This document shows, piece after piece, positions 1 to 11,219 of a stretch of 64,000 bases of DNA (position 1 is its first letter; every line of letters begins with the position of its first letter). The position numbers and the translations under genes are program-made. Where the stretch lies: positions 26,536,985 through 26,600,984 of the forward strand of contig CM062294.1 of NCBI GenBank assembly GCA_031216915.1. Direction: 5' to 3'. The notes under the pieces were generated by a model. It was not told where the DNA came from. It saw only the letters and a list, made by a program, of their open reading frames with translations, and ran no database searches. This DNA comes from Pictodentalium vernedei. Its lineage: Eukaryota > Mollusca > Scaphopoda > Dentaliida > Dentaliidae.

Positions 1-990
1 TGCGGTCGCTCCACACAAACCTATCCGTCACATGAATTCTCTCACTGTAGCCCTGTGAGAGAGAAGACAATAGCTAGCGTAACAACTGACTAACTTCACT
101 CAGATTAATGGCAGATGAACGAGATTGTGCGTCTTGAAGCTCATCCCCAGGAGAGTGAACGACTTGGACGACATCAGATCTGACTTCTCTATGTTTACTA
201 TGAAACAGAGAAGCCGGAGCAACAGAAGCAGATTCTGCACATCGTTCTGAAGCGGTAACTCGTTGCCGTACCTCTGAAGAATATAGTCCAGGTAGGCCAA
301 CGTTACCGCAAACAAATGAACTCGAAAATGAGTCAATACCGAGTTCATTATTCGAGTGAAAGCCCAGGGCGCTAGATTCAGACCGAAGCACATCGCTCGG
401 AACTGACATACGACTCCAAGGACAATGAAACAAAGATACTTTCTGAACGCCAGATGTACCCTGATGTGAAAGTACGCATCCTTGAGATCTACATGTATGC
501 TCGCAGCATAGTTGTTCACTCGAATGCTCGCTCTGACCGATCGAATGGTCTCTATAAAGAATTTGAAGCCACAATCAGCTTGTTTATCCAGCTCAAAACT
601 ATGACTGGACGGAACGAGCTGTCTGATTTCAGAACCAGAAAAAGATGGCTGCAGAAACCTGGAGATTCCTGGTTTACTGTGACCTCTATCGCGTTCATCA
701 CTAAAAGAGACTGGACTTCTGATAGAAGCGAGGCTCCTTTCTGCTGATTTGTTGGAAGCTGAGTCCATCTTGGACTTCGAGTTAACGGAAATTCTCCTTT
801 GAAGGACAGTTCAGTCCTTCCGATATAACTCCTCGAACTGAAGGGTCTTCCATAATAAAATCAAAATTGATTGAGAAACTCGACAGTCTTCCGCCCACTG
901 GAATGCGACAAAGGTTTAAAACATCACCTCTTGGATTTGTGAGGGTTTCGGAAGGAGAAACTATGTCCTCCACAGCCCGCACCTCATCCT
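1..990 (-). pseudogene. DIRS reverse transcriptase, degenerate (copy D)
   Basis: Reverse transcriptase remnant. The N-terminal block GGRLSSFS...D.SVRGVISEGL is read near 982-782. After a frameshift come DLKDAYFHIRVH, CQFRAMCFGLNLAPWAFTR and LAYLDYILQ between about 768 and 100. The catalytic YLDD of copy A is YLDY here, so the second metal-binding Asp is lost. There is also an insertion near SIHVDLKDAYF and loss of several conserved residues. The overlapping second frame remains open for 166 codons (574-74). This is a relic with no expected RT activity. Confidence 0.85.
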
Positions 991-999
991 GTTGATCTA

Positions 1000-1932
1000 G
1001 GGATGTCTAACCGGTTGTTTCGGCCAGAATTACGGCCCCTACCTGAGTCGCTACCTTGACAGTCTCTAGAGTAAAACCTAGAGGACGCATAGAAACCTCT
1101 ATAGGAACTTCCCTTGGACGTATTCGCCCGAGAAGTGCCTGTCCTACTCTTCTGCGCTGACTCCGACTTATAGATGTGGATTTGAATAGCAGAGAGTCTA
1201 AAGCTTTCTTAATTATCTGAACATAGATTGCGGAAAGCTTGCCGTTGAAGAGAAGCTCTCCGGAGACCAGGTCGACTCTGAGAGAGTTATACACCTTACT
1301 ATCCACGCGCGTGGATGGGCCGCATCACGTGTAACCAACTCCAAATTGCCACTGAAAGGGCAGAGTTATACGTGGAGAATGCTATGGCCCTAGAAAGAAC
1401 TCTTAAGGAGGATCGTTTCCCCTAGAATTCTTTCCTTGATACGTAATGATAACACTCTGATAAGGTGGACTGCGTACAAAAATGCGTCTAAGCTAGCCAT
1501 ATTAGACGATATTGACGTTTCCAACATCATGGTTGGAATTGACATAGACGACCGTATAGGCAATTCTAGGACTTCAGCCTGGTCGTCTAGATGCAGAGGA
1601 ACTCTCGGAATGCCCTGTCCTGCCGTTTTGAATTATTCCATGAATTGATGAAAGGCAGATGAAGAGCACTTGCCGATAAGAAACTGGACTTGCCCTATTG
1701 GTAGCAAGTTTATATATAGTGTCATATAATAGTTCAAATGTCTCCAAGACATTTCTGGACTGTGACGGAAACTGAGGGACAATGTCCCTGAACCGATTAA
1801 AGAAATCTGTGTCCAGTGGCGCTATCAGTCTCTTATTCGACAATGCAGCATTTAGGTCCGGAGGAACAACGTCAGAAAAATAAAGCCGGATGAACTCCTC
1901 AGCAATTATGTTGTTCCGTAAGGGAAAATTCT
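1000..1932 (-). pseudogene. DIRS Gag-like ORF1, C-terminal part, degenerate (copy D)
   Basis: Two conserved blocks of copy A ORF1 are visible: one at about 1843-1574 (RLIAPLDTDFFNRFRDIVPQ, copy A RIIASLDSEFFERFRDIAPE) and one at about 1306-1170 (NSLRVDLVSGELLFNGKLSA). Downstream of the second block a frameshift fuses the ORF1 frame to the RT upstream frame (QALLGRIRPREVPIEVSMRP), so one open stretch joins halves that are in different frames in copy A. Not functional. Confidence 0.8.
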
Positions 1933-2273
1933 ATTTCTCAGGCCATTATTTGTAAAATTACATGCAGGCGAGCGGTTTTTATTTTATTTTTTATTTCAGT
2001 AATTACTTCTTTGCCATCAAAAGATCATGTTCTTGGTTCAAGTTTTATTCCTCATAATCTACAGAATGACATGGGTGGTGGTGTATTTCATCCTAAAGCA
2101 TTGCAAAGCCTTCTTGCACTCAAGGGACAAATTCATCAATTTTTTTTAACTTGGGTAAAATATCAGACATAAACATTTAATTTTTATTTTTCTCAAGTTT
2201 AAATTGGTTATAAAAAGAGAGCATGCAGCAGCCAAAAGGACCATGCGGGAGGGCCTGAGAAACAGATTTTTTA
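1933..2273 (+). repeat. MITE family 5 (AGGCCT ends), 5' part, split by DIRS B
   Basis: Non-autonomous element also found at 26305-26901, 35698-36095 and 58891-59274. Its ends carry an inverted repeat, roughly AGGCC...TCTGTTTCTCAGGC. It contains half of a GCATTGCAAAGCC palindrome and the phrase GAGAGCATGC(A/G)GCAGCCAAAAG. DIRS copy B entered close to its 3' end; the remaining TTTTTTAGGCC lies at 9185-9199. The outermost left terminus is missing at the junction with copy D. Superfamily not determined. Confidence 0.75.
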
Positions 2274-2286
2274 TATTTTTATACTG

Positions 2287-2479
2287 TACCAATGACCCAG
2301 ACATAGCTGGTGCTAACTCTTAAAATATAGGGCCAAACACAAATTTTGCCCCCCAATCCCCAAAATTTGCATCTAAAACCAAAGAAAACATGTCCTGAAA
2401 GGCCCTCCACACTTCACCTCTACTGCGCATGCACAGTGTCAAGGACGTTCCGAAATTGGCGCCATTAATTATTCTAAGT
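2287..2479 (+). repeat. Left inverted terminal repeat of DIRS B
   Basis: Reverse complement of about 8956-9149. Contains ACCAATGACCCAGAC, a C-rich block near 2350, and GGCGCCATTA at its inner edge. The NRF-1-like palindrome at 2424-2435 is degraded here (TGCGCATGCACA) but intact in the right repeat. Confidence 0.88.
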
Positions 2480-3608
2480 TTGGCCCTTCATCAGTTAACA
2501 TCTGACTGATCTTTGTGCTTGTAAATCTCAGTTTAAATGATGCCAGACACATAAATATTAGTGAAATGGTGATTCTAAGGAGGATAGAGAAGGAGGAGAG
2601 GAAAAATGTGTGACAGAATATTATCAGGGCTGTAACTTAAAACTTTTTAATGAAATTATGTTAAGTTACCTATTTTCGAGGCAGCAGCCATTTTGTTGTC
2701 ATTCTGATTATTTAGTTACACTGATTTTTCAGTGTTTTCCTCTCTCCCTGTCCTTTAAGTCTCCCCTTGCTATTCTCCCATGCTTTTGGCATAGTTTTTG
2801 TAATTATTATTACTAAATTTTCTTGGGAGTTTTAGCTGAATAACAGAATGAATTCTGTTCTTGTCCCCATGTTTACGTCTTCACCTACGGGTGGTTAGGC
2901 GTTGTGTTCTGCATCTACCATCTGATGTTCTGCAGTTTCTTCCCTGGAAGTCTCTGTTTTGCATCAGATAGTGTATTTTTGGTAACTGATTTCGGGCCTG
3001 GGTGCCTGGAGTCTTATTTTAGTGTTTTTACACTCATTGTTTACATTTACAACAGCCCTCTGTGTGAGGGGGAGATTTCTGGAAAATAATATCTTGATGT
3101 TATTTTAATCATAACTAGATACATTATTATTGTTCGTAAGTGTTGAATAAATTGTTTAAAATATTTTTAAAATTTTTGTCGACACTTAGGCTTGGGATCC
3201 ATTGGGGCTCAACATTACTTTTCAGAAACTTGGGCTGTTCTGAAAAAATATTTTTTCAAAATATTTTGATTTCAATTATTTTTTCTATATTAATGGATCA
3301 TATTATTATTATGTATTTTGATTGCCAGGGGTTATTGCGAGTACCAGGACTTGTTTTCTTTTCACTTTGAAAGGATATTGATCAATTGTAATAAGAGGAA
3401 GTCTTCCTCTGACTTTTATAATCATTCTATATGTGGTCAGTGTACTCGCATTAACTCCTGTTCTGTATCGTATGATTTCGATGACAATATGGGAAGCGTA
3501 TGTCACGGTATGTCATTGGGGAATTGGACACTCCGGTCCTTTCCCCGCAGGGTCACTCTACTTTATCAATTTCTATTTCAGACGATCAAGATTAGGATGA
3601 TGTATCTG
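2480..3608 (+). other. DIRS B 5' leader and start of ORF1
   Basis: No intact gene. Matches copy C 28930-30078 almost base for base and copy A 38305-39430 more loosely. The start of the Gag-like ORF (copy A ATG at 39191) corresponds to about 3368-3400, where the Cys-rich N-terminus is recognisable (GKEEVFL-type region, CSQC equivalent near 3436) but frame-disrupted. Confidence 0.6.
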
Positions 3609-4747
3609 TGATGTCTTCCAACAGTGTGCCTCCGTCGTCACAATTAATGAAGGGCTAGCGGAAAAGTGCTCATGTAAATACGCCAATTGCCTAAGAGGAC
3701 CCTAGTAGGTTCGACGGCCTTTGACATCCGCTAGCTCGCCCGGTGTAGCGTCCATTCACCGAATGGTTCGGCAGCCGGGTTCGTCCGTTGCGGTCTAGAA
3801 GGAATTTTGGGGTGATGCGAGCACTATAAATCAACCAAATGCACACCCAGTGACGGCGGATCGGAGGGAGAACGGAGGAAGCCTTTTAGTCCGGTTCATA
3901 GCTCGTTCTGGTCCATCCGGACGGCGAGCGAGAGAGGCCCCTCTCTCGTACAACAACATCTGGCCCCAGATGTTGTGGTACAAAATGTTTCGCATTCGGA
4001 GCATACGTCCGTCGCTCGGGACGCTCCGACATATAGTCAGTCCGGAGTAGACTGTCAATAAGGCTTCCTCATTCTCATGGTAGCGCACACGACCGCTCTT
4101 GGCTACATGACCACGGATATCCAGTCAGCTTCGCCAGTCAGAGAATCATCGGCGACCAGGTCACACCATCCGGTAGCCAAGGACACGAGGCCTGCAGACT
4201 CCGGACGTTCGCATAGGAAGTGTGCGGGAGTCAACGTACACGGAGCTTCCGGCGGCAATGCATCGTAAGACCGCTACTGCACAGGCCTCGGGAACGGATG
4301 TTCTTTCCTAAATAGCACAGTTTATCGCAGCATCCCAGCATCAACTGAATCTGTCGCATATTTTTTACCCGACGATGCTGGGTCGGGACGCTCCGCGGAA
4401 GCGGGTACGGACGTCCGAAAATTTCATCCGGTCCGACGGGATACCGAAAGGGATTTGGAGGATTTCGAGCTTTCCCTTTCGGAACAACATATGCTGTTGT
4501 GTATGTCATCTGACTTGGTCTTCTACAGCTTCTTTCGTCGGACCAGATTGCTGCGATGCCGGATAAGAAACTGATAGCGTCAGTGGACTTAGAAATTTTT
4601 GGTTCGGTTCTGGGACATCGTCCCTCAGTTCCGACATAGTCCATTAATGTCACACAAACTTTCGAATTATTGAACGACGCTATATATATTATTATTATAT
4701 GCTTGCTATAACCAAGCATTTCTGGTTTCTTGTTCGCAAAGTTACGG
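3609..4747 (+). pseudogene. DIRS B ORF1 (gag), first duplicated unit
   Basis: Equivalent to copy A about 39430-40530. Recognisable landmarks are the CCGCTAGCTCGCCCGG segment near 3728, the GAATGGTTCGGCAGCCGG segment near 3759 and a decayed block around 4560-4640. Many frameshifts. The codon that is TGA in copy A (39560-39562) is CGA here, in sequence TCACCGAATGG. Confidence 0.8.
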
Positions 4748-6298
4748 AGATGTCTTTCAAAGTGTGCCTCTGTCGTCATAGTTAATGAAGAGCTAGCGGC
4801 AATAAGTGCTCATGGAATATGTCTATCACCTACGGAGTGACATTCGCTAGCTCACCCGGTGTAGCGTGCATTCATCGAATGGTTCGGCTGCCGGGTTCAT
4901 CCGTTGCGGTCTAGGAAGGAGATTTGGGTGATGCGAGCACTTTAATTACTTTAGTACTTACCCAGTGACGGCAGATTGAGGACAGATTGGAGGAAGCCTG
5001 TTAGTCAGGTTCCTGGCTTGTCCAGGTCAGTCCGGGCTGTGAGCGAGAGAGGTCCCTCTCTCGTCCAACAACATAGGGGACTGCATGTTGTGGTTCTGAT
5101 ATTTTACATTCGGAGCATATGTCTGTCGGTCGGGACGCTCCGTTATATTGACAGTCCGAGAGACTGTCCATAATGCTTCCTCATCCTCACAGCAGGGCAC
5201 ACAACCGCACATTGGCTACGTGACCTCGAGTATCCGATCAGTTTCGTCATTCAGTGATTCCACGGCGAATAGGTCGCGCCATCCGGTAGCCAAGGGACAC
5301 GAGGCCTATACACTCCGTTCGCTCGCATATTGGTAGTATGCACGGGGTAACGATCACGGAGCTTCCAGCGGCAATGCATTGTAGGACCGCTTCTCCTCAG
5401 GCCTCAGTGACGGACGTGCTATCCGAGTTAGCACAGTTGTTTCGCAGCATCCCAGCAATTGACAGTTTCTTGGTCGAATCAGGAATTATCCGACGGCACT
5501 GGGTCGGTGCGGTCCGCGATTGCATCAGGTACGGACGACCGAACGCTTTATAGGGTCCGACAGGATGGCGAAAGGGATTCGAAAGATTTCGAGTTTTCCC
5601 TTTCGTAGTATCGGAAGCTGCCCTTCATATCTTCTGGCATTATCTTCCAGTGATTGTTATTTCGGACTACATTGCTGCGATGTTGGATAAGAGACTTATA
5701 GCGTCATTGGACTCGGAATTTTCGATCGGTTCAGGGACGTTGTTCCTGACTTACCGACGCAGTCCAATAATTTCATTACAACATGTGTTTTATTTTTCGA
5801 CGCTATATATGCATACAAGCCTGCTACCAAGCATGGTAGTTTAGTTTCTTGTCCACGTTGCTCATTTCTGCCGTTTTATCATTTATACAAATAGTTTATT
5901 TTGGCAGTGCAGGGCATACCGAGAGTTCATATGCGTCTAGACGGTGTGGTTAAAGACTGGAAATATTTTTTTTTTCTTTCGCCATCTATGTCTTTTCCAA
6001 CTTCAATGTTGGAAATGACAATGATGTCTAGTAGACTTAACTTAGACGCTTTATCATACGTGAGGCGTTATCATTACGTCTTCAAGAAAAGATTTACGGG
6101 ATATTATTCTCAATGTAATTTCTTTTGAGGGCAGTAGTTTGTTCACGTATAACTCCGCCCTTCAGTGGCTGATTGGAGTTGGTTAGACGTGACGCAGCCC
6201 TAGCTACATCCACGCGCGTGGATAGTAAGGTTAAGAACTCTCTCAGAGTCGCTTCGTTCTCGGAGAAGCTTCTCTTCGACGGCAACTTTTCAGCAATT
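4748..6298 (+). pseudogene. DIRS B ORF1 (gag), second unit plus C-terminal part
   Basis: Starts again at the copy A 39430-equivalent (GTGTGCCTCTGTCGTC near 4761) immediately after sequence equivalent to A 40520, so the unit is a direct tandem repeat of the preceding one. Continues to the LRVASFSE-type block at about 6235-6290. It then jumps near 6298 from ORF1 sequence (A 40993) into RNase H upstream sequence (A about 42285), with a short AATTCAT-like overlap at the junction. The whole RT domain is missing. Confidence 0.8.
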
Positions 6299-7120
6299 CA
6301 TGAATTGCTCGATTTACACGTTCTCTTGTCTATCTAGTGTTACAAGAGATTCAGACTGGGGCAAACATTCGGTGGTTGACTCAGAGAGTGCCACTGCAGT
6401 TGCCGGAACCGAGTGTTGCTGTTATGACGGTTGCCAGTCAAACAGATTGGGATATAATATTGATCCCAACGGATTCGAAGTGCCAGGGTCTTTGGGTTCC
6501 GCAGTCTCTTAGCAACCAATTATCTTCTGCGGAATAATGTTTTTTAGGCTTGCTTTATGTCATTGCATGAACATTATTCAGAAACGCATGCCCAAATCCT
6601 GTCCGTTAATTCGACAGTAGTGGCGTATCTCCGGAACCAGGGAGGCACTCTTTCGTTTCCGTTATTCAATTTAATGGAAAGAATCCGTCTGTTGGTTATA
6701 GTACACCAAGTTCTGTTTTGGTCCGTCATATTCCGGGTCGTCTGATTGTTTTACCGGACTCCCGTTCACTTAGGGGTCGCTTGTTGCTGTCAGAATGGAC
6801 TCTCAACAAACAAGTATTCAATCAGATTTGCTATTTATGGGAGCGCCCAATGATGATTTATTTACGACACAGCTTGCTAATCAATTGCAGACGTATGTGT
6901 TGGCTTGTCCGGATCTCTGAGCTAATGTTGTTAACGCTCTATTGATCTATAGGACGGAATGATAGGATACGCGTATCCTCCGGCGCTGTTGTTTCAGCAG
7001 GTATTGCTAAGATAAACAACCACAATACATTTCTGTTGATAGCATCTCTATCTTCACAGAGACCATGGGTTATTTACTCTGTTGTCTACTGTGGGACTTA
7101 ACGTGAAATCTTCCTCAATG
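6299..7120 (+). pseudogene. DIRS B RNase H and methyltransferase-like remnant
   Basis: RNase H signatures remain: QEIQTGANIRWLTQRVPLQL near 6345, STVVAYLRNQGGTLS near 6617 and VRHIPGRLIVLPDS near 6722. The frame then continues without interruption into LLLSEWTLNKQVFNQICYLW (about 6780-6840), the start of the methyltransferase-like domain. In copy A this same transition is broken by one extra base, so B preserves the original continuous reading frame here. Downstream the domain decays quickly, and the Asp of TDASQTGW is altered (TVASQTDW). Confidence 0.8.
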
Positions 7121-8180
7121 TGAGGATCTTTTTTCACTGGGTAAATCGTGTCATCTTTATCACAACCCGCAAGGTCGCAACCTTCATGTATTCCGTTGTG
7201 TGGTCCGTATTGCATTGTAAGCATTGTACTGGACGAGCTTTGGACGCGATTTCTTGCTATAGGAGATCCTCTTCTTCGCTATTCTATGCGGCTAAAGTGG
7301 AGGCTCTTCCGTCGTTGGTGTAGGGATCATTATGTTCATATTGTTGATCCCTCCATACTACTCATTGCAATTTTTTAGTATACTTGTTTCACAAGATCTA
7401 CTGCAGCCTGTTATTATTAAGGTTATAGGTTTATGTTGCCTCATACCTATGCACTCTAGGATAGTTTACAATTGAGTCTTATGTCTCTTTATCTAAGTCA
7501 GTTAGTAACTTTTTGATAAATAGACTTAGAATCTTTAGATTAAATTCCTATATGGAATTTAACTTCGGTTCTTATTTAGCTAAGTAATCATTTGAGCCTC
7601 TGGAAACAGTAGTTTTCAAATTCTGACTTTTTAGACAGTAATTCTGTTGGTTTCTCTTCTACTGAAGAGTCAGTGAGTTTCATGCACTATCGATGGATGA
7701 TTTTCACTTTCGTAGTTTCGGAATCACTACTTCCTTTACTATTTAGGTTGGATTTTTGCATAAGAGTTAGGCTCCTAATATCCGGAACCTATTGTTATTA
7801 AGGTCCTTCCGTCTTCGTACGGGCATAGGCCTTTACTCTTTCCGGTTAGAGTTTATGTATTTATAAACAGATATCTGTTTATTACTACGGGCGTAAGCTT
7901 CTTCTGTCTTTGATGATTAATAGAAGGACGTTACGCTCCATTCTATTGCTAATGGATTCTATTAACTATCGGTACTGCTTATGGTATATCATTGACTCAG
8001 CAGTTGTGCTTAAGATTTCGGCTCATGAAGTAAGAGTTCTTCTACATCTTGGGCTTACATTAATAGTGTCGCTATTATAGATTTTTGAAGGCTGCTCATT
8101 GCGCTCAGCCATCCACATTCATGAATTTTTATCTCAGAAATATCGAGTCCATTTCTGGAGGCCTCTATTGTTAGGTCTAT
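7121..8180 (+). pseudogene. DIRS B tyrosine recombinase remnant
   Basis: Aligns to copy A 43160-44240. The KWRLFRRWCRDH block (near 7300) and the catalytic-region sequence (HEV R equivalent near 8020, FMNFYLRNIES near 8130) can be read, but in shifting frames with many stops. No functional recombinase is encoded. Confidence 0.8.
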
Positions 8181-8792
8181 TATCTACTGCTCAGAATGTC
8201 ATTCACTTAACAGTTGCTACTATAGCTAGGTAGGCTGTCTGTTTCGGCAGTGACTCCGTTCTGCTGCCCTCTTCGCTCTGGGCTATTTGACCCAGGGCAA
8301 GAAAAAGGGGAGGGGGGAGGGTGTTCCCTTGGGTCACCTGTTTTACTATGAAAACAAGGGGATACCTCCTCCTGAGTAAGTAATTCTGAGCTGTTATTGG
8401 GATGGTTGTTTAGTGAGAAGTTTATGTTTTAAAAATTCATTCAAGTCTTAGTTTTTAAGTATAGCTTTTGAATATTGCATAAGTCAACGGACATGATTAT
8501 GCAATCCTCAGACACTTTTAAGGAGTATAAGAGTCTCTATTCTCTAGACTTACTTATTTATTGGCTTACTTTAAAAATTATTAGTATAAGGATTATATTG
8601 GATATTAATAGAGTACATGGATGTATGAAGCTCAATTTTGGAAGGTGTTGTATCTTTCTAATTTATCATAAATAAGAAAGATACATGTAAGGCCTATTAC
8701 TTCTTTTTCCCTACAGGGGATGACTCTATTTTATATTATTGAGCGTATTCCATTTTGCTCTATGTCCTTGGCCCTCCAGCCTTTTTACTATT
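8181..8792 (+). other. DIRS B 3' untranslated region
   Basis: Matches copy A 44240-44840. Contains an interrupted purine tract (AAAAAGGGGAGGGGGGAGGG near 8302) and no ORF of note. Confidence 0.6.
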
Positions 8793-8882
8793 CAGCTATG
8801 TCTGGGTCATTGGTACAGTATAAAAATGTTAAAAAAATTTATAGTAATTTCTATATTTTTTATACTTACCAATGACCCAGAC
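8793..8882 (+). repeat. Internal complementary region of DIRS B
   Basis: Reverse complement of the extreme left end (CAGCTATGTCTGGGTCATTG...) joined directly to the reverse complement of the extreme right end (...ACTTACCAATGACCCAGAC). In DIRS1-type elements this region is thought to template completion and circularisation of the cDNA before recombinase-mediated insertion. Confidence 0.9.
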
Positions 8883-8955
8883 GGGGATGGCCCTCCCAGG
8901 AGTTGGGAACTCTTGCCTCCCCGCTGAGTACATAGCGCTTACCAGGCACTGGTTA

Positions 8956-9149
8956 TTAGAATGATTAATGGCGCCAATTTCGGAACGTCCTTGACACTGC
9001 GCATGCGCAGTAGAGGTGAAGTGTGGAGGGCCTTTCAGGACATGTTTTCTTTGGTTTTAGATGCAAATTTTGGGGATTGGGGGGCAAAATTTGTGTTTGG
9101 CCCTATATTTTAAGAGTTAGCACCAGCTATGTCTGGGTCATTGGTAAGT
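8956..9149 (+). repeat. Right inverted terminal repeat of DIRS B
   Basis: Inverse of 2287-2479. Carries an intact TGCGCATGCGCA palindrome at 8998-9009 (NRF-1 consensus type). Confidence 0.88.
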
Positions 9150-9450
9150 ATAAAAAATATAGAAATTACTATAAATTTTTTTAATTTTTTTAGGCCTTGT
9201 GGAAATTTTTTAAAGTGAATTCCAAAAATGAAAACATATTCTATTTTCAATTAATAGTGTTTTTTCAGTGTGGAGCCCTTTAGCACCACTTTTGTTCATT
9301 AGAAAATAGGTTTCCATGGAAAGGCTCCTTGGCGTTTCAATTTCAAAGCTTTGAAGGTGTGTTCATACATGTATGTTCAAGTAGGGTCCGTCTCTAGATT
9401 GCATAGAGGTTTTGGATGTTTGATTCGGCCCTGTATGATGACCGTAGCAC

Positions 9451-9998
9451 TAGGGCTATGGCTGCTCGATATTCAAAACTGAATACCGGTATCGGTATTC
9501 AAAAAAATACTGTGGTATACCGGTAGATCACAAACTGTTCAGATATATGAACGCAAGTACCACAATCGAGACTCGAGGCATCACAGTCGAACGAATCAAC
9601 ATGCCTTGATGATACGGTTCAAAAAACCTTTACCCAACGCAGACGATGTCAAAATTAATTTATCAGATTTTCCCCAAAGATTTCAACAAAATGATATCAT
9701 GTGACCCCTCATTGGAATGAGTATTGATATAGTTTTGTTGAAATTTTTGAAAATTATTTTTTCAACTGCTGAATTTGTATACATGTATTACGAGGACACA
9801 AACAGATGATTCCTTGGATAAAGGGATAATATTATTCATTCAGGGCTACAGTTAAAAATCTCAAGACATCTTGAAAATTGAATTGTGGGTAAATATATAA
9901 TGACAATAAAACGATGTTTTTGTAATTACACTGGTATTCAATCGATATTGGTTTGAATACCGGTATATATCGGTTTATCGAGATACCATGCAGCCCTA
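9451..9998 (+). mobile_element. hAT-type MITE with nested insertion
   Basis: Terminal inverted repeats begin TAGGGCTATGGCTGCTCGAT and end ATACCATGCAGCCCTA. Flanks CGTAGCAC and CATAGCAT are an 8-bp target duplication with two transitions. A TAGGGCTG-like terminus with 8-bp duplication is the hAT signature. The interior is rich in GATATTGG/ATACCGGTAT inverted motifs and hosts a piggyBac-like relic (9627-9828). Confidence 0.75.
9627..9828 (+). mobile_element. piggyBac-like MITE relic
   Basis: Same family as 37506-37738: CTTTACCCAACGCAGACGAT at the left, the TCAACAAAA...ATATCATGTGACCCC core, TTTTTTCAACTGCTGAATTT, and (G)GATAAAGGG at the right. The TTAA flanks have decayed. Confidence 0.65.
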
Positions 9999-10219
9999 CA
10001 TAGCATCACTTTTGTCGTTATAGAATCGGTTTCTGGCAAAAGGCTGCAAGGGGTTTTAATTCGAAATATTCAAAGTGTGTTCATGTAGGGTCTCTAGAGG
10101 TGCATCAAGATTTTGGATTTTTTATGTGGCCCAATATGGCTACTTTTGTCATTAGAGAATCATTTTCTGGAGAAAGGCTTCAAGGGGTTTTAATTCAAAC
10201 TGTTCAAAGTGTGTCCATA

Positions 10220-10533
10220 CAGTTAAAACTAGAAGACCTGTCACGAATAGTGCGCTTATCTAGGCTTAATTGCGCATTGGAATTGTGTGCAGTTGCCATA
10301 TCGAATGGCATCCAAAGCACGGCAGGTTCTCCTGGGTACTCATAGCAAACACATGCAATGTTTCTGCCAATGGACCTCCGGGTTACCCGGAGGTCCATTG
10401 GCTGAAACATTGCTTGTGCACAGGCCATATGTACAGAATCTGATAGCTTTACTTGGGCCATAACACGCACATTAACGCGCATATCAACGTGCTATTTGTG
10501 CGCATTTCATGACAGGACTTCTAGTTTTAACTG
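10220..10533 (+). mobile_element. Mariner-type MITE family 1 with central palindrome
   Basis: Terminal inverted repeat CAGTTAAAACTAGAAG..CTGTCA on both sides, flanked by TA/TA. A near-perfect palindrome about 40 bp long sits in the middle (CCAATGGACCTCCGGGT and its complement, around 10367-10405). Related copies: 13012, 20167, 23591, 59643 (truncated) and 62152. No coding capacity. Confidence 0.85.
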
Positions 10534-11090
10534 TATGTTCAGGTAGTCTTTCTAGATGTACATCAAGGTTTTGGATTTTTGATCGGATGCAATGTGGCAT
10601 CCTTTAGTGCCACTTTTATTGTTAGAGAATAGGTTTCCACCAAAAGTCTTCAATGAGTTTTTATTTCAAAGCATTGAAAGTGTGTTCATATGTTCAGGTA
10701 GGGTCTCTAGATGTGCATAAAGGTTTCCCGTTTCAGATGTTTCATTCAACCCGATGTGGCAACTGTAAGGGTTCAGGTATATGTAGTCTCTAGATGTCCA
10801 TAAAGGTTTCAGATTTTTAATTCGGCCTCATGTGGTGCCCATACCACCAATTTTTTCATTAGAGAATCGGTTTCCTACAAAAGGCTCCTGGGGGTTTTAA
10901 TTCGAAACGATGAAAGTGCATTTGTATGTTCAGGTAGAGTCTCTAGATGTGCATTAAGGTTTTAAATATTTGATTCAGCTCCATTCATTTGCACCATGTT
11001 TGTTGTTAGAGAATCAGTTTCCGGCAAAAGGCTTTTAGCGGTTTTTATTCAAAACGTCCAACGTGAGTTCATATGTTCTGGTATCAGGGT

Positions 11091-11217
11091 TCCCATTCAA
11101 ATGAAAAGTCCTGGAAATTTGGCCTCACCCTTGAAAAGTGCTTGAAATTGTTTCTAGTCTCAAAAAGGACTTGATTTTCCATCACTCCCCTAGAAAAGTA
11201 CTTGAATTCAATTTACC
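11091..11217 (+). mobile_element. hAT-like terminus fragment
   Basis: Begins CAGGGTTCCCATTC and continues with repeated AAAAGT(C/G)CTTGAAATT phrases, typical of a widespread hAT MITE end. Only one end is visible. Confidence 0.5.
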
Positions 11218-11219
11218 TA

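Larger units (their letters stand above)
1..1932 (-). mobile_element. DIRS-like retrotransposon fragment (copy D)
   Basis: Reverse-strand fragment corresponding to about 40275-42215 of copy A at 38-45 kb. It runs from the middle of the Gag-like ORF through most of RT and leaves through the left edge of the window. The inner end near 1932 abuts a MITE whose outer terminus is missing, so this junction looks like rearrangement rather than a clean insertion. It lies head-to-head with copy B. Frameshifts and a damaged RT active site show it is dead, and it is clearly more diverged from A than a recent copy would be. Confidence 0.88.
2274..9184 (+). mobile_element. DIRS-like element, RT-deleted, end-to-end (copy B)
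   Basis: Tyrosine-recombinase (DIRS) retrotransposon with both inverted terminal repeats and the internal complementary region. The left end starts ATTTTTATACTGTACC and the right end finishes near CTATAAATTTTTTTAA. The interior differs from copy A in two shared-derived ways, also seen in copy C: about 1.1 kb of gag is tandemly duplicated, and about 1.3 kb covering all of RT is deleted (junction near 6298). Remaining gag, RNase H, methyltransferase-like and recombinase parts are littered with stops and frameshifts. It could only have moved using proteins from another copy. Confidence 0.88.
9240..11090 (+). repeat. Tandem-core element, ~160 bp units (GGTAGGGTCTCTAGATG type)
   Basis: Repeated phrases include TTAGAGAATCGGTTTC(C/T), AAAAGGCT(C/G)C, TTTTAATTCGAAA and AGGTAGGGTCTCTAGATGTG, recurring about every 160 bp where uninterrupted. 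The array is broken by a hAT-type element (9451-9998) and a mariner-type MITE (10220-10533). Its outer ends were not delimited. Probably a non-autonomous tandem-core element like the others in this window, but no hairpin end is visible. Confidence 0.65.
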
